Source of the DNA: Glycomyces tritici
GTDB lineage: Bacteria > Actinomycetota > Actinomycetes > Mycobacteriales > Micromonosporaceae
Reading direction: 5' to 3'
DNA: 64,000 nucleotides
NCBI RefSeq assembly: GCF_030403505.1
Contig: NZ_JAUEMJ010000004.1
Coordinates: 310,001-374,000, forward strand
Part shown: one piece after another, positions 1 through 9,799 of the stretch
How the letters are laid out: each line of letters opens with the position of its first letter
Position numbering within the stretch: the stretch's first letter is position 1
The notes under the pieces: model-generated
Databases searched by the model: none
Seen by the model: the letters and a program-made list of their open reading frames with translations, nothing else
What the model was told of the DNA's origin: nothing
Position numbers and translations under genes: made by a program

Positions 1-414
<414 letters not shown>

Positions 415-428
<14 letters not shown>

Positions 429-1382
429 GCTGGTAGTACTTCCACGCGTCGTCGACCATGCGGTCGAGGGTGTCACGGCTGGGCTTCCAGCCGAGTTCGG
501 TCCTCGCGCGCTCCGAGGAGGCGACGAGTTCGGCCGGGTCCCCGGGGCGGCGGGGATGGATCTGGACGGGGAAGTCCGTTCCGGTGACGGCCTTGACGGT
601 GGCCACGACCTCCTTGTTGGAGAAGCCGTTGCCGTTGCCCAGGTTGTAGATCTTGTGCTCTCCGGCCTCGGCGGCCTGGAGGGCGAGCAGGTGCGCTTCG
701 GCGAGGTCGGCGACGTGGATGTAGTCGCGGACGCAGGTGCCGTCCGGAGTCGGGTAGTCCTCCCCGAACAGCCCGAAGGACTCGCGCTTCCCGGCGGCGG
801 CCTCGAACGCGATCGGGATGATGTGCGTCTCCGGCTCGTGGTTCTCGCCGTGCCAGACCCCGGCCTGGTCCTGGTAGGCGCCCACGACGTTGAAGTAGCG
901 CAGGGAGACCGCGGCGAGGCCGTACGCGGTGACCTCGGAGGCGATCGCCATGTCCCCGGCGAGCTTCGTCGCGCCGTAGGTGGAGGTGGGGGCCTTGACG
1001 GCGTCCTCCTTGATGGGCACCTCGGTCGGGTTGCCGTAGACCGCGGCGGTGGAGGAGAACACGAGGGTCCGCACGTTCGCCTCGCGCATGGCGTCGAGCA
1101 GCGCGAACGTGCCCGTGGTGTTGGCCTCCCAGTAGATCTCCGGGCGGCTCATCGACTCGCCGGCGGCGATGAGGCCCGCGAAGTGCAGGACCCCGTCGAA
1201 GGTGGCGTCGAGGACCTCGTTGGCGTCGCGCACGTCCTTGCGCACCAGCGTGGCCCCGGCCGGGACGCGCTCGGCCGAGCCGGTCGAGCAGTTGTCGAGC
1301 ACGACCACTTCGTGGCCCGCTTCGAGCAGCATCGTGGCGACGATCGAACCGATGTAACCGGCGCCGCCGGTGACGAGGTACT

Positions 1383-1386
<4 letters not shown>
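415..1386 (-). CDS. galE: UDP-glucose 4-epimerase
   Basis: GalE interconverts UDP-galactose and UDP-glucose using bound NAD, and closes the Leloir cycle. The 323-residue protein starts with the Rossmann motif TGGAGYIG (residues 6-13). It has the SSTAAVYG segment followed by the catalytic YGATK (YxxxK), and the usual length for the family. The start is a GTG at 1386-1384 that overlaps the galT stop in the sequence GTGA, so the two genes are coupled. It lies between galT and galK, as in other actinobacterial gal operons. A bacterial GalE could also serve cell-wall sugar supply, but the operon points to galactose catabolism. Confidence 0.95.
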
Positions 1387-2491
<1,105 letters not shown>

Positions 2492-2495
<4 letters not shown>

Positions 2496-3316
2496 CGTCT
2501 CTTCTCGGGTGTAGTGCGTGGTCTTGCGGTGCCGGGTGCGGCCGGGACCGGAGCGAGCACGACCTGGTCGACGTGTTCGCGCAGCTGGCGCCGGGCCTCC
2601 TCGTCGAGGAGGGAGTCGGTGACGATGACGTCGGCGTCGTCGAGGGACGCGATCGTGGCGATGCCGACGACGTCGTACTTGGTGTGGTCGGCGACGACCA
2701 CGAGGCGGCGGCCCTTGGCGGCGAGGGTCGCGACGGTCTCGGCTTCGAGGAGGTTCGGGGTGGTGAAGCCGGCGCGCAGGGACATGCCGTGGACGCCGAG
2801 GAAGACGGTGTCGACGTTGACGCGTTCGAGCGAGGCGACCGCGAAGGGGCCGACGAGGGCGTCGGAGGGGGTGCGGACGCCGCCGGTGAGGATCACGGTC
2901 TGGTCGGAGCGGCCGGCGCGGTAGAAGACGTCGGCGACGGGTACGGAGTTGGTGACGACGGTGAGGTCGGGGACGTCGGTGAGGCGGTGGGCGAGGGTCC
3001 ACGTGGTCGTGCCGGCGGAGAGGGCGATGGCCTGGCCGGGGCCGACGAGGGTGGCCGCGGCGTCGGCGATGGCCTGCTTCTCGTCTTCCTGGCGGACCTG
3101 CTTGACGGCGAAGCCGGGCTCGGTGGTGGAGCCGAAGTCGACGGCGGTCGCGCCGCCGTGGACCTTGGCGACGAGGCCGCGGTCGGCGAGGGTCTCGAGG
3201 TCGCGGCGGATGGTCATGTCGGACACGCCGAACTCTTCGACCAGCTCCGCCACCCTGACCGCGCCGGTTCGGTGGACGCGCTCGGCGATCCGGCTCTGTC
3301 GCTGCTGCGCCAGCAT
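2492..3316 (-). CDS. DeoR-family transcriptional regulator of the gal operon
   Basis: This is a 274-residue DeoR/GlpR-type regulator. An N-terminal winged helix has the family pattern [11 protein letters not shown] followed by [19 protein letters not shown] (residues about 5-50). A sugar-phosphate-sensing DeoRC domain follows, with the GGxxxxxxxxxVG-type segment near residue 150. The ATG at 3316 has a clear GGAGG ribosome site 5 nt upstream. As first gene of the operon it probably represses its own operon and is released by a sugar phosphate, most likely a Leloir intermediate (inference from position). Operator candidates lie just upstream at 3328-3371. Confidence 0.85.
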
Positions 3317-3327
3317 GCCGCCTCCTC

Positions 3328-3371
3328 ATGTTTCGAGAGCAGAGTGCTCAAGATCCAACACAATTAAACAT
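3328..3371. promoter_or_regulatory. Candidate operator region between gal operon and trpS
   Basis: The spacer between the divergent regulator gene and trpS holds ATGTTT at 3328-3333 and its inverted copy AAACAT at 3366-3371. Between them is a perfect 5-3-5 palindrome, GAGCA-gag-TGCTC, at 3337-3349. A/T content rises here compared with the neighbouring genes. The position fits an autoregulatory DeoR operator, but no consensus for this regulator is known to me. Confidence 0.35.
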
Positions 3372-3434
3372 CAGGATCGCCGGCGCCGCAATACCGGGTG
3401 GCCGCCTTCTCAGCGTGGATGTCAGAATCGGTCC

Positions 3435-4451
3435 ATGACCACTGCCGAGCGCAAACCCCGCGTCCTCTCCGGGATCCAACCGACCTCGGACTCGTTCCAC
3501 CTCGGGAACTACCTGGGCGCGATCCGGCAGTGGGTGGCGATGCAGGACTCCACGGACGCGTTCTACTTCGTCGTCGACCAACACGCGATCACCGTCGATC
3601 ACGACCCCAAGGTATTGCACCAGCGCTCACGCGTGAGCGCGGCTCAGCTCCTTGCGCTGGGCGTCGACCCCGAGCGGTGCACGCTGTTCATCCAGTCGCA
3701 GGTCCCCGAGCACGCGATGCTCGCCTGGATCCTCGGCACCGAGACCGGCTTCGGCGAAGCGTCCCGCATGACCCAGTTCAAGGACAAGTCGGCCAAACAA
3801 GAACGCACAACGGTCGGGCTGTTCACCTACCCGATCCTCCAGGCCGCCGACATCCTGCTGTACCAGACCGACCAGGTCCCGGTCGGCGAGGACCAGCGCC
3901 AGCACCTCGAGCTGACCCGCGACCTCGCGATCCGGTTCAACACCACGTACGGCCAGACCTTCACCGTCCCGGACGCCTACATCGTCAAGGAGACCGCGAC
4001 GATCAAGGACCTCGCCGAGCCCGAGAAGAAGATGTCGAAGTCCTCGCCGTCGCCGCGCGGGTGCCTCTACCTCCTCGACGAGCCGAACCAGATGCGCAAG
4101 AAGATCAAGAGCGCCGTCACCGACTCCGATGCCGAGGTCCGCTACGACCCCGAGCACAAGCCGGGCGTGTCGAATCTGATGAACATCTACGCCGCGCTGG
4201 GCGCCACCACGCACGAGAAGATCGAGGCCGAGTACGCCGGGAAGGGCTACGGCGACTTCAAGGGCGACCTCGCCGAGGTCGTGGCCGACTACCTCGGCCC
4301 GATCAGCGCGAAGACCAAGGAGTTCCTGGCCGACAAGGCCGAGCTCGACCGCATCCTCACCGAGGGCGCGGTGAAGGCCCGCCACGTCGCCGCGCGCACA
4401 CTCGCCAAGGCGTACAAGAAGGTCGGCTTCTACCCGCCGGTGGCGCTTTAG
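3435..4451 (+). CDS. trpS: Tryptophanyl-tRNA synthetase
   Basis: This class I aminoacyl-tRNA synthetase charges tRNA-Trp. The protein has 338 residues, the normal bacterial TrpS length. The HIGH-type motif appears as HLGNYLG (about residues 20-26) after GIQPTSDS, and the KMSKS motif as [10 protein letters not shown] (about 193-202). A longer frame is open upstream, but ATG 3435 matches the family N-terminus. No good ribosome site precedes it. CAGAAT lies 6 nt before the ATG and could be a -10 box of a leaderless transcript. The stop overlaps the next start by one base (TAGTG). Confidence 0.96.
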   Translation: MTTAERKPRVLSGIQPTSDSFHLGNYLGAIRQWVAMQDSTDAFYFVVDQHAITVDHDPKVLHQRSRVSAAQLLALGVDPERCTLFIQSQVPEHAMLAWILGTETGFGEASRMTQFKDKSAKQERTTVGLFTYPILQAADILLYQTDQVPVGEDQRQHLELTRDLAIRFNTTYGQTFTVPDAYIVKETATIKDLAEPEKKMSKSSPSPRGCLYLLDEPNQMRKKIKSAVTDSDAEVRYDPEHKPGVSNLMNIYAALGATTHEKIEAEYAGKGYGDFKGDLAEVVADYLGPISAKTKEFLADKAELDRILTEGAVKARHVAARTLAKAYKKVGFYPPVAL

Positions 4452-5017
4452 TGGAGCGGTCCGCCCGGGCCGTCACGGTCGGTGTCGCGATCCCCGTGCC
4501 CTCGCCGTGGCGCGAGATCCTGGACGACGCCCGCATCGCCTCCGGCGACCCCCTCGGCGGCATCGTGCCCGCCCACCTGACCCTGCTGGGCCCCACCGAG
4601 ATCCCCGGCGGGACCCTCGAGGGCTACCGCGCGCACCTCGAAGGCGTGGCCGCGGCCTGCCCGGCGTTCAACCTGCACCTGCGCGGGACCGGCTCGTTCC
4701 GGCCCGTCACCGAGGTGGTGTTCGCGGCCGTCGTGGACGGCATCGCGGTGTGCGAGCAGCTGGAGTCGGCGATCCGCCAGGGCCCGGCCGGGCGCGAGCG
4801 GACCTTCCCGTACCACCCGCACGTGACCATCGCGCAGAACGTGGGCACCGCCGCGCTCGACCGCGCGTTCCAGTCCCTCTCCGGGTTCGAGGCGCGGTTC
4901 CGGGTGGACTCGTTCACCCTCTACACGCACCCGAGCCCGGGCGACTGGAGCTCGGAGACGCTGGCCGGGGCGCCGATCCCGTGGACACCGCGGGCGGTCT
5001 ACCAGCTCACCGGCTGA
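4451..5017 (+). CDS. 2'-5' RNA ligase-like 2H phosphoesterase
   Basis: This is a 188-residue protein of the 2H phosphoesterase (LigT/ThpR-like) superfamily. Two HxT motifs are visible: AHLTLLGP near residue 40 and HPHVTIAQ near residue 126. In the family these form the active site for 2',3'-cyclic phosphate or 2'-5' linkage chemistry on RNA. The GTG start at 4451 overlaps the trpS stop by one base, so it is cotranscribed with trpS. Cellular substrate is unknown. A tRNA-related role is suggested only by the neighbour. Confidence 0.85.
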   Translation: MERSARAVTVGVAIPVPSPWREILDDARIASGDPLGGIVPAHLTLLGPTEIPGGTLEGYRAHLEGVAAACPAFNLHLRGTGSFRPVTEVVFAAVVDGIAVCEQLESAIRQGPAGRERTFPYHPHVTIAQNVGTAALDRAFQSLSGFEARFRVDSFTLYTHPSPGDWSSETLAGAPIPWTPRAVYQLTG

Positions 5018-5102
5018 ACCGGACCCTTCATCGCTTCCTGCCGTCTTGTGGCACTGGACGGCAACGCTTAGGATTCCTCACGTTCGGAAGTGAGGAGTGT
5101 TC

Positions 5103-5531
5103 ATGGCACAGGAAGCATCTTCGGGGAGCCCGTTCGCGGACGTCCTCAAGGAGACCTTGGCGCTGTCCAAACAGGTGCAGGCCAGTCAGAACGCCGACCC
5201 CGCCGAAGGCGAGCAGGTCGTCGAGCGCGCCGACGGACTGATCAAGGTGACCGCGAGCGCCAACGGCGAGATCCGCATCGCCCTGAACCCCCTCGCCATG
5301 CGCATCGGCTCAGAACAGTTGGCGGAGGAGCTCTCCGGCGCCGTCAACGAATCGCTCGCCGCATTGAACGAGGCGCGGCTCGCCGCCCAGAACCTCGACC
5401 TCGACGCCATCAACCAGCAGGTCGAAGCGCTCCAGGAGCAGGCGAGCGCGCAGCTCAACAACTTCATGGACGGCATCCTCCGCGCCCACCAGGCCGCGGG
5501 CGAGACCGGACCGGACAAGACGAAGGAGTAG
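5103..5531 (+). CDS. YbaB/EbfC-like protein heading a type VII-like toxin island
   Basis: This 142-residue protein has the YbaB-type segment DGLIKVTASANGEIRIALN, followed by two long helices. It lacks cysteines and a signal peptide. The ATG at 5103 sits 5 nt after an AGGAG box; a GTG at 5097 is in frame but overlaps that box. Paralogues of nucleoid-associated YbaB are common in front of WXG100/EspC-type genes in actinobacteria, where their role is not settled (chaperone-like or DNA-binding). The canonical ybaB of this genome lies next to recR at 41.7-42.0 kb. Followed after 3 nt by the next gene, so clearly one operon. Confidence 0.72.
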   Translation: MAQEASSGSPFADVLKETLALSKQVQASQNADPAEGEQVVERADGLIKVTASANGEIRIALNPLAMRIGSEQLAEELSGAVNESLAALNEARLAAQNLDLDAINQQVEALQEQASAQLNNFMDGILRAHQAAGETGPDKTKE

Positions 5532-5534
5532 CCC

Positions 5535-5864
5535 ATGGCGGGCTCGATCGACATGGACCCGGACCTCCTCGCCGAGATCCAGGCCCAGCTCACCGCTATC
5601 GGCGGCGACTTCAATACCCTCGCCGAAGACTTCGTAGCGAAGATGGAGGCACTCTCCGAAGCCTACGGAGGCGACGAGGTCGGCGGCCTCATCCTCGGCA
5701 TCCACCAAGAGGTGCTCACCGCCTTCCAGCAGTGCATCCAAGACGCCGGCGCCGACATCGACGTCGTCGGAACGATGCTCGGCGAGGTCGGCACGATCAC
5801 CCGCGAACTCGACGACGAGGTCGCGGGGATCTTCAACGAACTCCTCGGCGAGCTGGGGGCCTGA
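5535..5864 (+). CDS. Small helical WXG100/EspC-like secretion partner
   Basis: This is a 109-residue, acidic, cysteine-free, almost fully helical protein. The size, helix-turn-helix layout and heptad-like leucines resemble the EspC/WXG100 group of type VII substrates or carriers, but a strict WXG motif is not present. No signal peptide is visible. It lies 3 nt after the YbaB-like gene and 4 nt before the CpnT-N-like gene. Small partners of this kind usually dimerise with, or co-secrete, a larger effector; that role is inferred here from context. Confidence 0.6.
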   Translation: MAGSIDMDPDLLAEIQAQLTAIGGDFNTLAEDFVAKMEALSEAYGGDEVGGLILGIHQEVLTAFQQCIQDAGADIDVVGTMLGEVGTITRELDDEVAGIFNELLGELGA

Positions 5865-5868
5865 GCAC

Positions 5869-6366
5869 ATGGTCATCAATCTGCCTCCCCAGCTCGGAGA
5901 GATCCTCAACATCCTCGGCTTCGACTGGCCCATGTCCAATGAAGACCAGCTCTTCGAGATGGGCCAGGGCTGGATGGAGGTCGCGGGCGAGATCGACGCG
6001 AAGGTCCAGGAAGCCGCCCAGACCGCCCAGCGGGCCTGGGCCGACAACGTCGGGCAGAGCATCGACGCCTTCAAGGAGTGGTGGGAGGCCGACGACTCCC
6101 CCGCCGAAGCCCTCCGCACCGCGGTGACCGGCGCGAACCTCGGCGGCGCGGCCCTCATGATCTGCGCCGGCATCGTCTTGGCCCTGAAGATCGCCGTCAT
6201 CGTCCAACTCGTGCTCCTGGCCATCCAGATCGCCGCCGCCATCGCCGCCGCAGCCGCCACCCTCGGCATCGCCGGCGCCGCGCTCCCGGCCATCTACGCC
6301 CTCGGACGCAAGATCATCTCGAGCATCCTGCAAGAGGTCGTCATGCGACTGGCAATGGGAGCCTAG
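5869..6366 (+). CDS. CpnT-N/WXG-like secretion domain protein with hydrophobic C-terminal half
   Basis: In this 165-residue protein the first 85 residues contain a W-rich helical segment (GQGWMEVAGEI, AWADN, FKEWWEADD), typical of WXG/CpnT N-terminal-like domains of actinobacterial toxins. Residues about 90-150 form a long Ala/Leu/Ile-rich stretch with two or three membrane-like helices. In related proteins this module sits at the N-terminus of a large exotoxin. Here the frame stops after it, and the nuclease-like part follows as a separate gene 6 nt downstream. I read it as the secretion or translocation part of a split toxin. Confidence 0.65.
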   Translation: MVINLPPQLGEILNILGFDWPMSNEDQLFEMGQGWMEVAGEIDAKVQEAAQTAQRAWADNVGQSIDAFKEWWEADDSPAEALRTAVTGANLGGAALMICAGIVLALKIAVIVQLVLLAIQIAAAIAAAAATLGIAGAALPAIYALGRKIISSILQEVVMRLAMGA

Positions 6367-6372
6367 GACGCG

Positions 6373-7020
6373 ATGGCCTGGAAACGCGCACCCGGAACTC
6401 CCGCATCAAAGATCGCCACCCCCGCGATCCGGAAACTCCTCCTGGGCCGCAAGCTCCAGTACAAGGCGCGGGGCCATGCCGACCGTCCGATATTCAACAA
6501 GGGCTCCAACAACAACCTCGCGGTCCCGAACAAGCCGACCTACAACCCCGTGACCAAGAAATGGACCCTGCACGTCCAGCGGCACGAGGGCTGGAACGCC
6601 AAGGACTACCGCAAGAAGACCGACGCGATGATCAAGGCCGGCAGGGACGGCAAACTCAGATACGTCGACGACACCAAGCCGGAGCGCAAGGGCGCCCAAG
6701 CCAAGAAGCGCGACCTCCAAGAGGAGAAGGCGATCCGCAGAGCGATCAAGATGGAGGATCGCGGCAACGTCGAAGGCGCTCAGAAATATCTCGACAAGCG
6801 ACTGCGGGTCCTCGACACGCAAGAGGCCGACCACATCAGGGAACTGCAGATCGGCGGCAAGGACCAACTGCACAACAACCTGCGCATGATCGACGCCGAG
6901 ACCAACAACGGCATGGGCACCCAACTGCGCAGCCAGATCGTCCAGGCGACGGGTATGGGCATGAAGGACGGCGACCTCATCGAGATCGTGGAGCTCCCAG
7001 GGATCCGCCGTAACATATAG
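6373..7020 (+). CDS. Putative HNH/EndoVII-like nuclease toxin
   Basis: This 215-residue protein is very basic (Lys/Arg-rich), with no signal peptide. The C-terminal segment reads ADHIRELQIGG, then NNLRMID, then N-N-GMGTQLRSQI (about residues 155-195). This resembles the DH-x-elQ-GG...NL...N pattern of HNH/EndoVII-fold nuclease toxin tips. A central WNAKDYRKKTDAMI segment is like the linker seen before such tips. It is followed by three immunity-like genes in the same orientation. Function is inferred from motif and neighbourhood. It could alternatively be a cytosolic HNH protein, but the separate secretion-type gene directly upstream argues for an exported effector. Confidence 0.62.
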   Translation: MAWKRAPGTPASKIATPAIRKLLLGRKLQYKARGHADRPIFNKGSNNNLAVPNKPTYNPVTKKWTLHVQRHEGWNAKDYRKKTDAMIKAGRDGKLRYVDDTKPERKGAQAKKRDLQEEKAIRRAIKMEDRGNVEGAQKYLDKRLRVLDTQEADHIRELQIGGKDQLHNNLRMIDAETNNGMGTQLRSQIVQATGMGMKDGDLIEIVELPGIRRNI

Positions 7021-7056
7021 GCGTTCGCGGACCGGACCGTTTGCTGAAAGGGCACG

Positions 7057-7701
7057 ATGAGCACCGACTTCGAGCAGATCAAAGCGAAGATCGACTACCT
7101 ACTCTCCCGCGACGACATCGCCTTCCCTCCCAACGTGTACTGGGACTGGAAGACCGAGGGGCTGCGCGAGCCGCTCTCCGACGAGCGCCTCACCCCCCGG
7201 GAACGGCTCCTCGCGGTATGCGATGACCTGCGCATGGGGCAGTTGTGGTTCTACGGGGCCGACCGCCGGCGGAAACGGCTCGTCGACGAGTCCGAGACCG
7301 AGTGGTCGGGCGAGCACGACTGGATCATCATCGGCGAGTCCGCACTGGCCGAGACCACGGCGATCCTCCTCCACGCGCAGACCGGCGAAGTCGCGTTCTA
7401 CGACGCGGACGCCTGGGACTGGAACCTGCGGGACAACTTCGTGTTCGTCAAGGAGTCCCTCGCCGCCTTCGTCGACGAGGTCGCCCTCGGTCTCGACTAC
7501 GAGCTCCTCTACTACCAGAACCTCGAGGAACTGGCCGAGGTCCTCGGCTTCGAGGACGACGAGTTTCCGGGCATCGAAGCCGACCCTTGGTACCATCTCC
7601 TGCGGGAAATGCGAGCGGACCTCTTCGGCGACGCCGCCGTCCCGCGTGACAGAAGGCAGGAACTCCTCCGCCGTCTCGAAGCCGCCGAGGACGAGGAGTG
7701 A
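7057..7701 (+). CDS. SUKH-like immunity protein candidate
   Basis: This is a 214-residue acidic soluble protein (pI clearly low from Asp/Glu content), the opposite charge of the toxin candidate upstream. The segment DWIIIGESALAE, then LLHAQTGEVAFYDADAW, then FAAFVDEVALG-like residues follows the beta-strand/tGeV/sFxxFl pattern of SMI1/KNR4 (SUKH) proteins. These commonly neutralise nuclease toxins by direct binding. It begins 36 nt after the toxin gene and has no own terminator in between. The family call is from pattern only; the immunity role is inferred from position. Confidence 0.6.
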   Translation: MSTDFEQIKAKIDYLLSRDDIAFPPNVYWDWKTEGLREPLSDERLTPRERLLAVCDDLRMGQLWFYGADRRRKRLVDESETEWSGEHDWIIIGESALAETTAILLHAQTGEVAFYDADAWDWNLRDNFVFVKESLAAFVDEVALGLDYELLYYQNLEELAEVLGFEDDEFPGIEADPWYHLLREMRADLFGDAAVPRDRRQELLRRLEAAEDEE

Positions 7702-7742
7702 TCCGAGGTCGCGGTCCCGACGAGAGTTGAATCGAGAGGCAC

Positions 7743-8276
7743 ATGCCCACCCGCGAGGAATACCTGGAGCTCTGGGGCGAGGAGAACACCGTCCCCGTCC
7801 CCGTGGCCGAATGGCGGTCGAAGTTCGCGGCACCGGCCGCGACCTGGCCGGAGGTCGACCTGCTCCCGATCGACATGTCGGTGGCGTTCACGTCGTACAT
7901 CGACGGCGAATTCAGCCTGTTCGACGAGTTCGAGATCCGCTACGAGGAGGAGGGCGACACCCAGACCTTCCTCATCCTCGGCAAAATGCCCGAGACGGCG
8001 ACCTCGTTCTTCGTGCTCGACCCGGACACCGGTGTCATCCACCTCATGGACCCCGAGGACATGACGCTCGAGACGGTGAACGCGACCTTCGCCGCCTTCA
8101 CGCGGTTCCTCTACCGGTTCGCGCAGTTCGTAGAGGCCGACGAGGGCGAGGAGACCCGCCCGGCCCGGGCCGAGATTCTCGAACGGGAGCTGAAGTCGAT
8201 CGACCCCAGCGCCTTCGTGCGCCACGACAACTGGTGGAACATGGTCGTGCTCCTGCTCAAAGGCGAGCTCGAGTGA
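7743..8276 (+). CDS. SUKH-4 family immunity protein candidate
   Basis: This is a 177-residue acidic protein. It shows the SUKH-4-like core: FEIRYEEEGDTQTFLILGKM, an FFVLDPDTGVIHLMDPE turn, and a final TFAAFTRFLYRF helix. The same order of elements recurs in the next gene, so the two are paralogues. The ATG at 7743 follows a GAGAGG box. Stop and next start share one base (TGATG). Tandem SUKH genes are typical of polymorphic-toxin immunity banks. The protein may protect against the toxin encoded at 6373 or against toxins of competing strains. Confidence 0.65.
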   Translation: MPTREEYLELWGEENTVPVPVAEWRSKFAAPAATWPEVDLLPIDMSVAFTSYIDGEFSLFDEFEIRYEEEGDTQTFLILGKMPETATSFFVLDPDTGVIHLMDPEDMTLETVNATFAAFTRFLYRFAQFVEADEGEETRPARAEILERELKSIDPSAFVRHDNWWNMVVLLLKGELE

Positions 8277-8794
8277 TGGAGCTGGACCCGAAGACCGCAT
8301 TCGTGTGGGGGCCCGACGACCTCATGGAGCTGCCGCGCCAAGGCCTGCTCGATCTCGGAGTCCCCGCCGACAAGCTGCCGGACGAGGACTGGGTGCCGCG
8401 GCGGCTCGCAGGCTTCTATGACGCCGACGCGATCCCAGAGCCGCTCGGTGCGTTCTCAGTGATTCAGCTGCGAGCCGGGGCGACGACGATCGATGCCAAG
8501 CTGGTGGTCCTCGGCATCCTCCCCCGAGCGCCCGAAATCCTGTACATCCTCGACTCCGGGACGGGCGAAGTGCTGCAGTTCGACCGGAACTCCAACGGCG
8601 TCCGCGGCGTGAACTCCTCGTACCGCTGGTTCGTCGAGTTCCTCTGGCAGTTCGAGGCGAGAAAGAAGCAGACCGGCGCCCAGCGGTTCGCCGAGGTGCT
8701 CAACCCCGGTTTCAGGGCGACACTCAACGGCATCGACCCCTACGCATTCCAAGACGGGCAGTGGTGGCCCGGGGTCTGGAAGGAACTGGGCTGA
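8276..8794 (+). CDS. SUKH-4 family immunity protein candidate (second paralogue)
   Basis: This is a 172-residue protein coupled to the previous gene by a 1-nt overlap (TGATG; ATG 8276). It shows the same order of elements as its neighbour: GAFSVIQLRAGATTIDAKLVVLGIL, then ILYILDSGTGEVLQFD, then YRWFVEFLWQFEARK. Sequence identity between the two looks low outside these elements, so the duplication is old or the genes were recruited separately. A GC hairpin (8800-8820) directly follows and probably ends the island transcript. Confidence 0.65.
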   Translation: MELDPKTAFVWGPDDLMELPRQGLLDLGVPADKLPDEDWVPRRLAGFYDADAIPEPLGAFSVIQLRAGATTIDAKLVVLGILPRAPEILYILDSGTGEVLQFDRNSNGVRGVNSSYRWFVEFLWQFEARKKQTGAQRFAEVLNPGFRATLNGIDPYAFQDGQWWPGVWKELG

Positions 8795-8799
8795 GCCTG

Positions 8800-8857
8800 G
8801 CCCGAGCACGGTTCTCGGGCAGACGACGAGGACCGAGGGGCCCACGCCGCTCGGTCC
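8800..8857. terminator. Pair of hairpins between convergent genes
   Basis: There are two stem-loops: GCCCGAG/CTCGGGC at 8800-8820 (loop 7 nt), directly after the toxin-island stop, and GGACCGAG/CTCGGTCC at 8830-8857, placed to end the minus-strand zinc ribbon gene. Neither has a T run. Confidence 0.6.
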
Positions 8858-8877
8858 GTTTGCGTCGCCGCTTCGTG

Positions 8878-9231
8878 CTAGAAGTCGAAGAGGTCTTCGA
8901 AGACGCTCTTCTTTTTCTTCTTCTTGTAGTAGTAGTCGTCCTTGCGGCGGTGGTCGTCGTAGTGGTCGCGACGGTGGTCGTCGTCGCGGCGCCGGTCGTC
9001 ATAACGGCGGTCGTCGTAGCGGGGGTCGCGCGGCGGCGGGCCCGCGGAGACCGGGGGCGCCGCGGCGACCGGCGGGCCGGCGTGGAACGACTGCTCGAAC
9101 TTCATCAGGTGCTCGAGTTCACCGCGGTCGAGGAAAATGCCCTTGCACTCAGAGCACTGCTCCACGACTACGCCGTTGCGCTCGTACTGGTGCATGGGGT
9201 TCTGACATTTCGGACAGAGCATCTGCATCAT
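8878..9231 (-). CDS. TFIIB-type zinc ribbon protein with charged tail
   Basis: This is a 117-residue protein. The N-terminus has CPKCQNPM and QCSECKGIFLDRGELEHL, the CxxC...CxxC zinc ribbon of the zf-TFIIB group of bacterial small proteins. After an Ala/Pro linker (about residues 50-65), the C-terminal half is extremely rich in Asp, Arg, His, Tyr and Lys (RRYDDRR, YYYKKKKKK) and is probably disordered. Function of this family is unknown. The start is uncertain among three closely spaced ATG codons at the 5' end. Confidence 0.75.
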   Translation of the reverse strand: MMQMLCPKCQNPMHQYERNGVVVEQCSECKGIFLDRGELEHLMKFEQSFHAGPPVAAAPPVSAGPPPRDPRYDDRRYDDRRRDDDHRRDHYDDHRRKDDYYYKKKKKKSVFEDLFDF

Positions 9232-9308
9232 GACAACAACCTATCGTGGATCGCGCATGGATGCCCAACCACAACCGGGCTCTCCACCTGTGAGTTCTCT
9301 CAGCTGGA

Positions 9309-9348
9309 ACGCCTGGAGTAAGAAATCCGACGAACGGTGTCCAGGCGT
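9309..9348. promoter_or_regulatory. Inverted repeat upstream of secreted protein gene
   Basis: ACGCCTGGA at 9309-9317 and its exact inverted copy TCCAGGCGT at 9340-9348 are separated by 22 nt. The pair lies 77-116 nt before the start of the small secreted protein gene, in an otherwise featureless 190-nt spacer. It could be an operator or a leader hairpin; nothing else supports either. Confidence 0.25.
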
Positions 9349-9424
9349 CGACAGCGGGGCGCGTTCATGCCAGCGTCGTCTTGGTGCGGGCAATCCCCGC
9401 AAGTCGACAGAAATGGAGTGGACC

Positions 9425-9757
9425 GTGAAACGAATGATGATGGCGCTCTTGGCCTGTGCCGCGGCGACGGCGTTCACCGCGGGAACGGCGGCCGCGGCGC
9501 AGGCCGCGGACGCGGAGGCCACGGCGATCTGCGCGGCGGTCGCGGACGAGAACCGCGCGGTCTGGGCCGAGCCCGGCACGTCCGGAGGCGACGTCGGCTG
9601 GGTGACCGCCGGCCGCACCTACGACGCCGAGTGCGCCCTGGTCCCCGGCCAGTCCTACACCGCGTGCGGCGCCACCACCAGCCAGTGGGCGTACGTCAAC
9701 TACGCGGGCGACGAGTGGGGCTATGTCCCGAGCGCCTGCGTCACCTGGGCTTCGTGA
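9425..9757 (+). CDS. Small secreted SH3-like protein
   Basis: This is a 110-residue protein with a classical signal peptide: basic start MKRMMM, hydrophobic ALLACAAATAFTAG, and Ala-rich cleavage region near residue 30. The mature part is an SH3b-like fold: AVWAEPGTSGGDVGWVTAGRTYDAECAL, then SQWAYVNYAGDEWGYVPSACV. It has four cysteines in the mature chain, probably in two disulphides. GTG 9425 is chosen because GGAG lies 6 nt upstream; an in-frame ATG at 9413 overlaps that box. Such proteins are extracellular or wall-attached. Target unknown. Confidence 0.7.
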   Translation: MKRMMMALLACAAATAFTAGTAAAAQAADAEATAICAAVADENRAVWAEPGTSGGDVGWVTAGRTYDAECALVPGQSYTACGATTSQWAYVNYAGDEWGYVPSACVTWAS

Positions 9758-9763
9758 GTGTGA

Positions 9764-9793
9764 GGGCCGGCCGTCGGAAACGACGGCCGGCCC
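9764..9793. terminator. Bidirectional terminator hairpin with GAAA tetraloop
   Basis: A perfect 13-bp GC stem (9764-9776 / 9781-9793) is closed by GAAA. It lies between two convergent genes ending at 9757 and 9800. No T tract is present, as is common in high-G+C actinobacteria. Confidence 0.85.
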
Positions 9794-9799
9794 GGTGAG

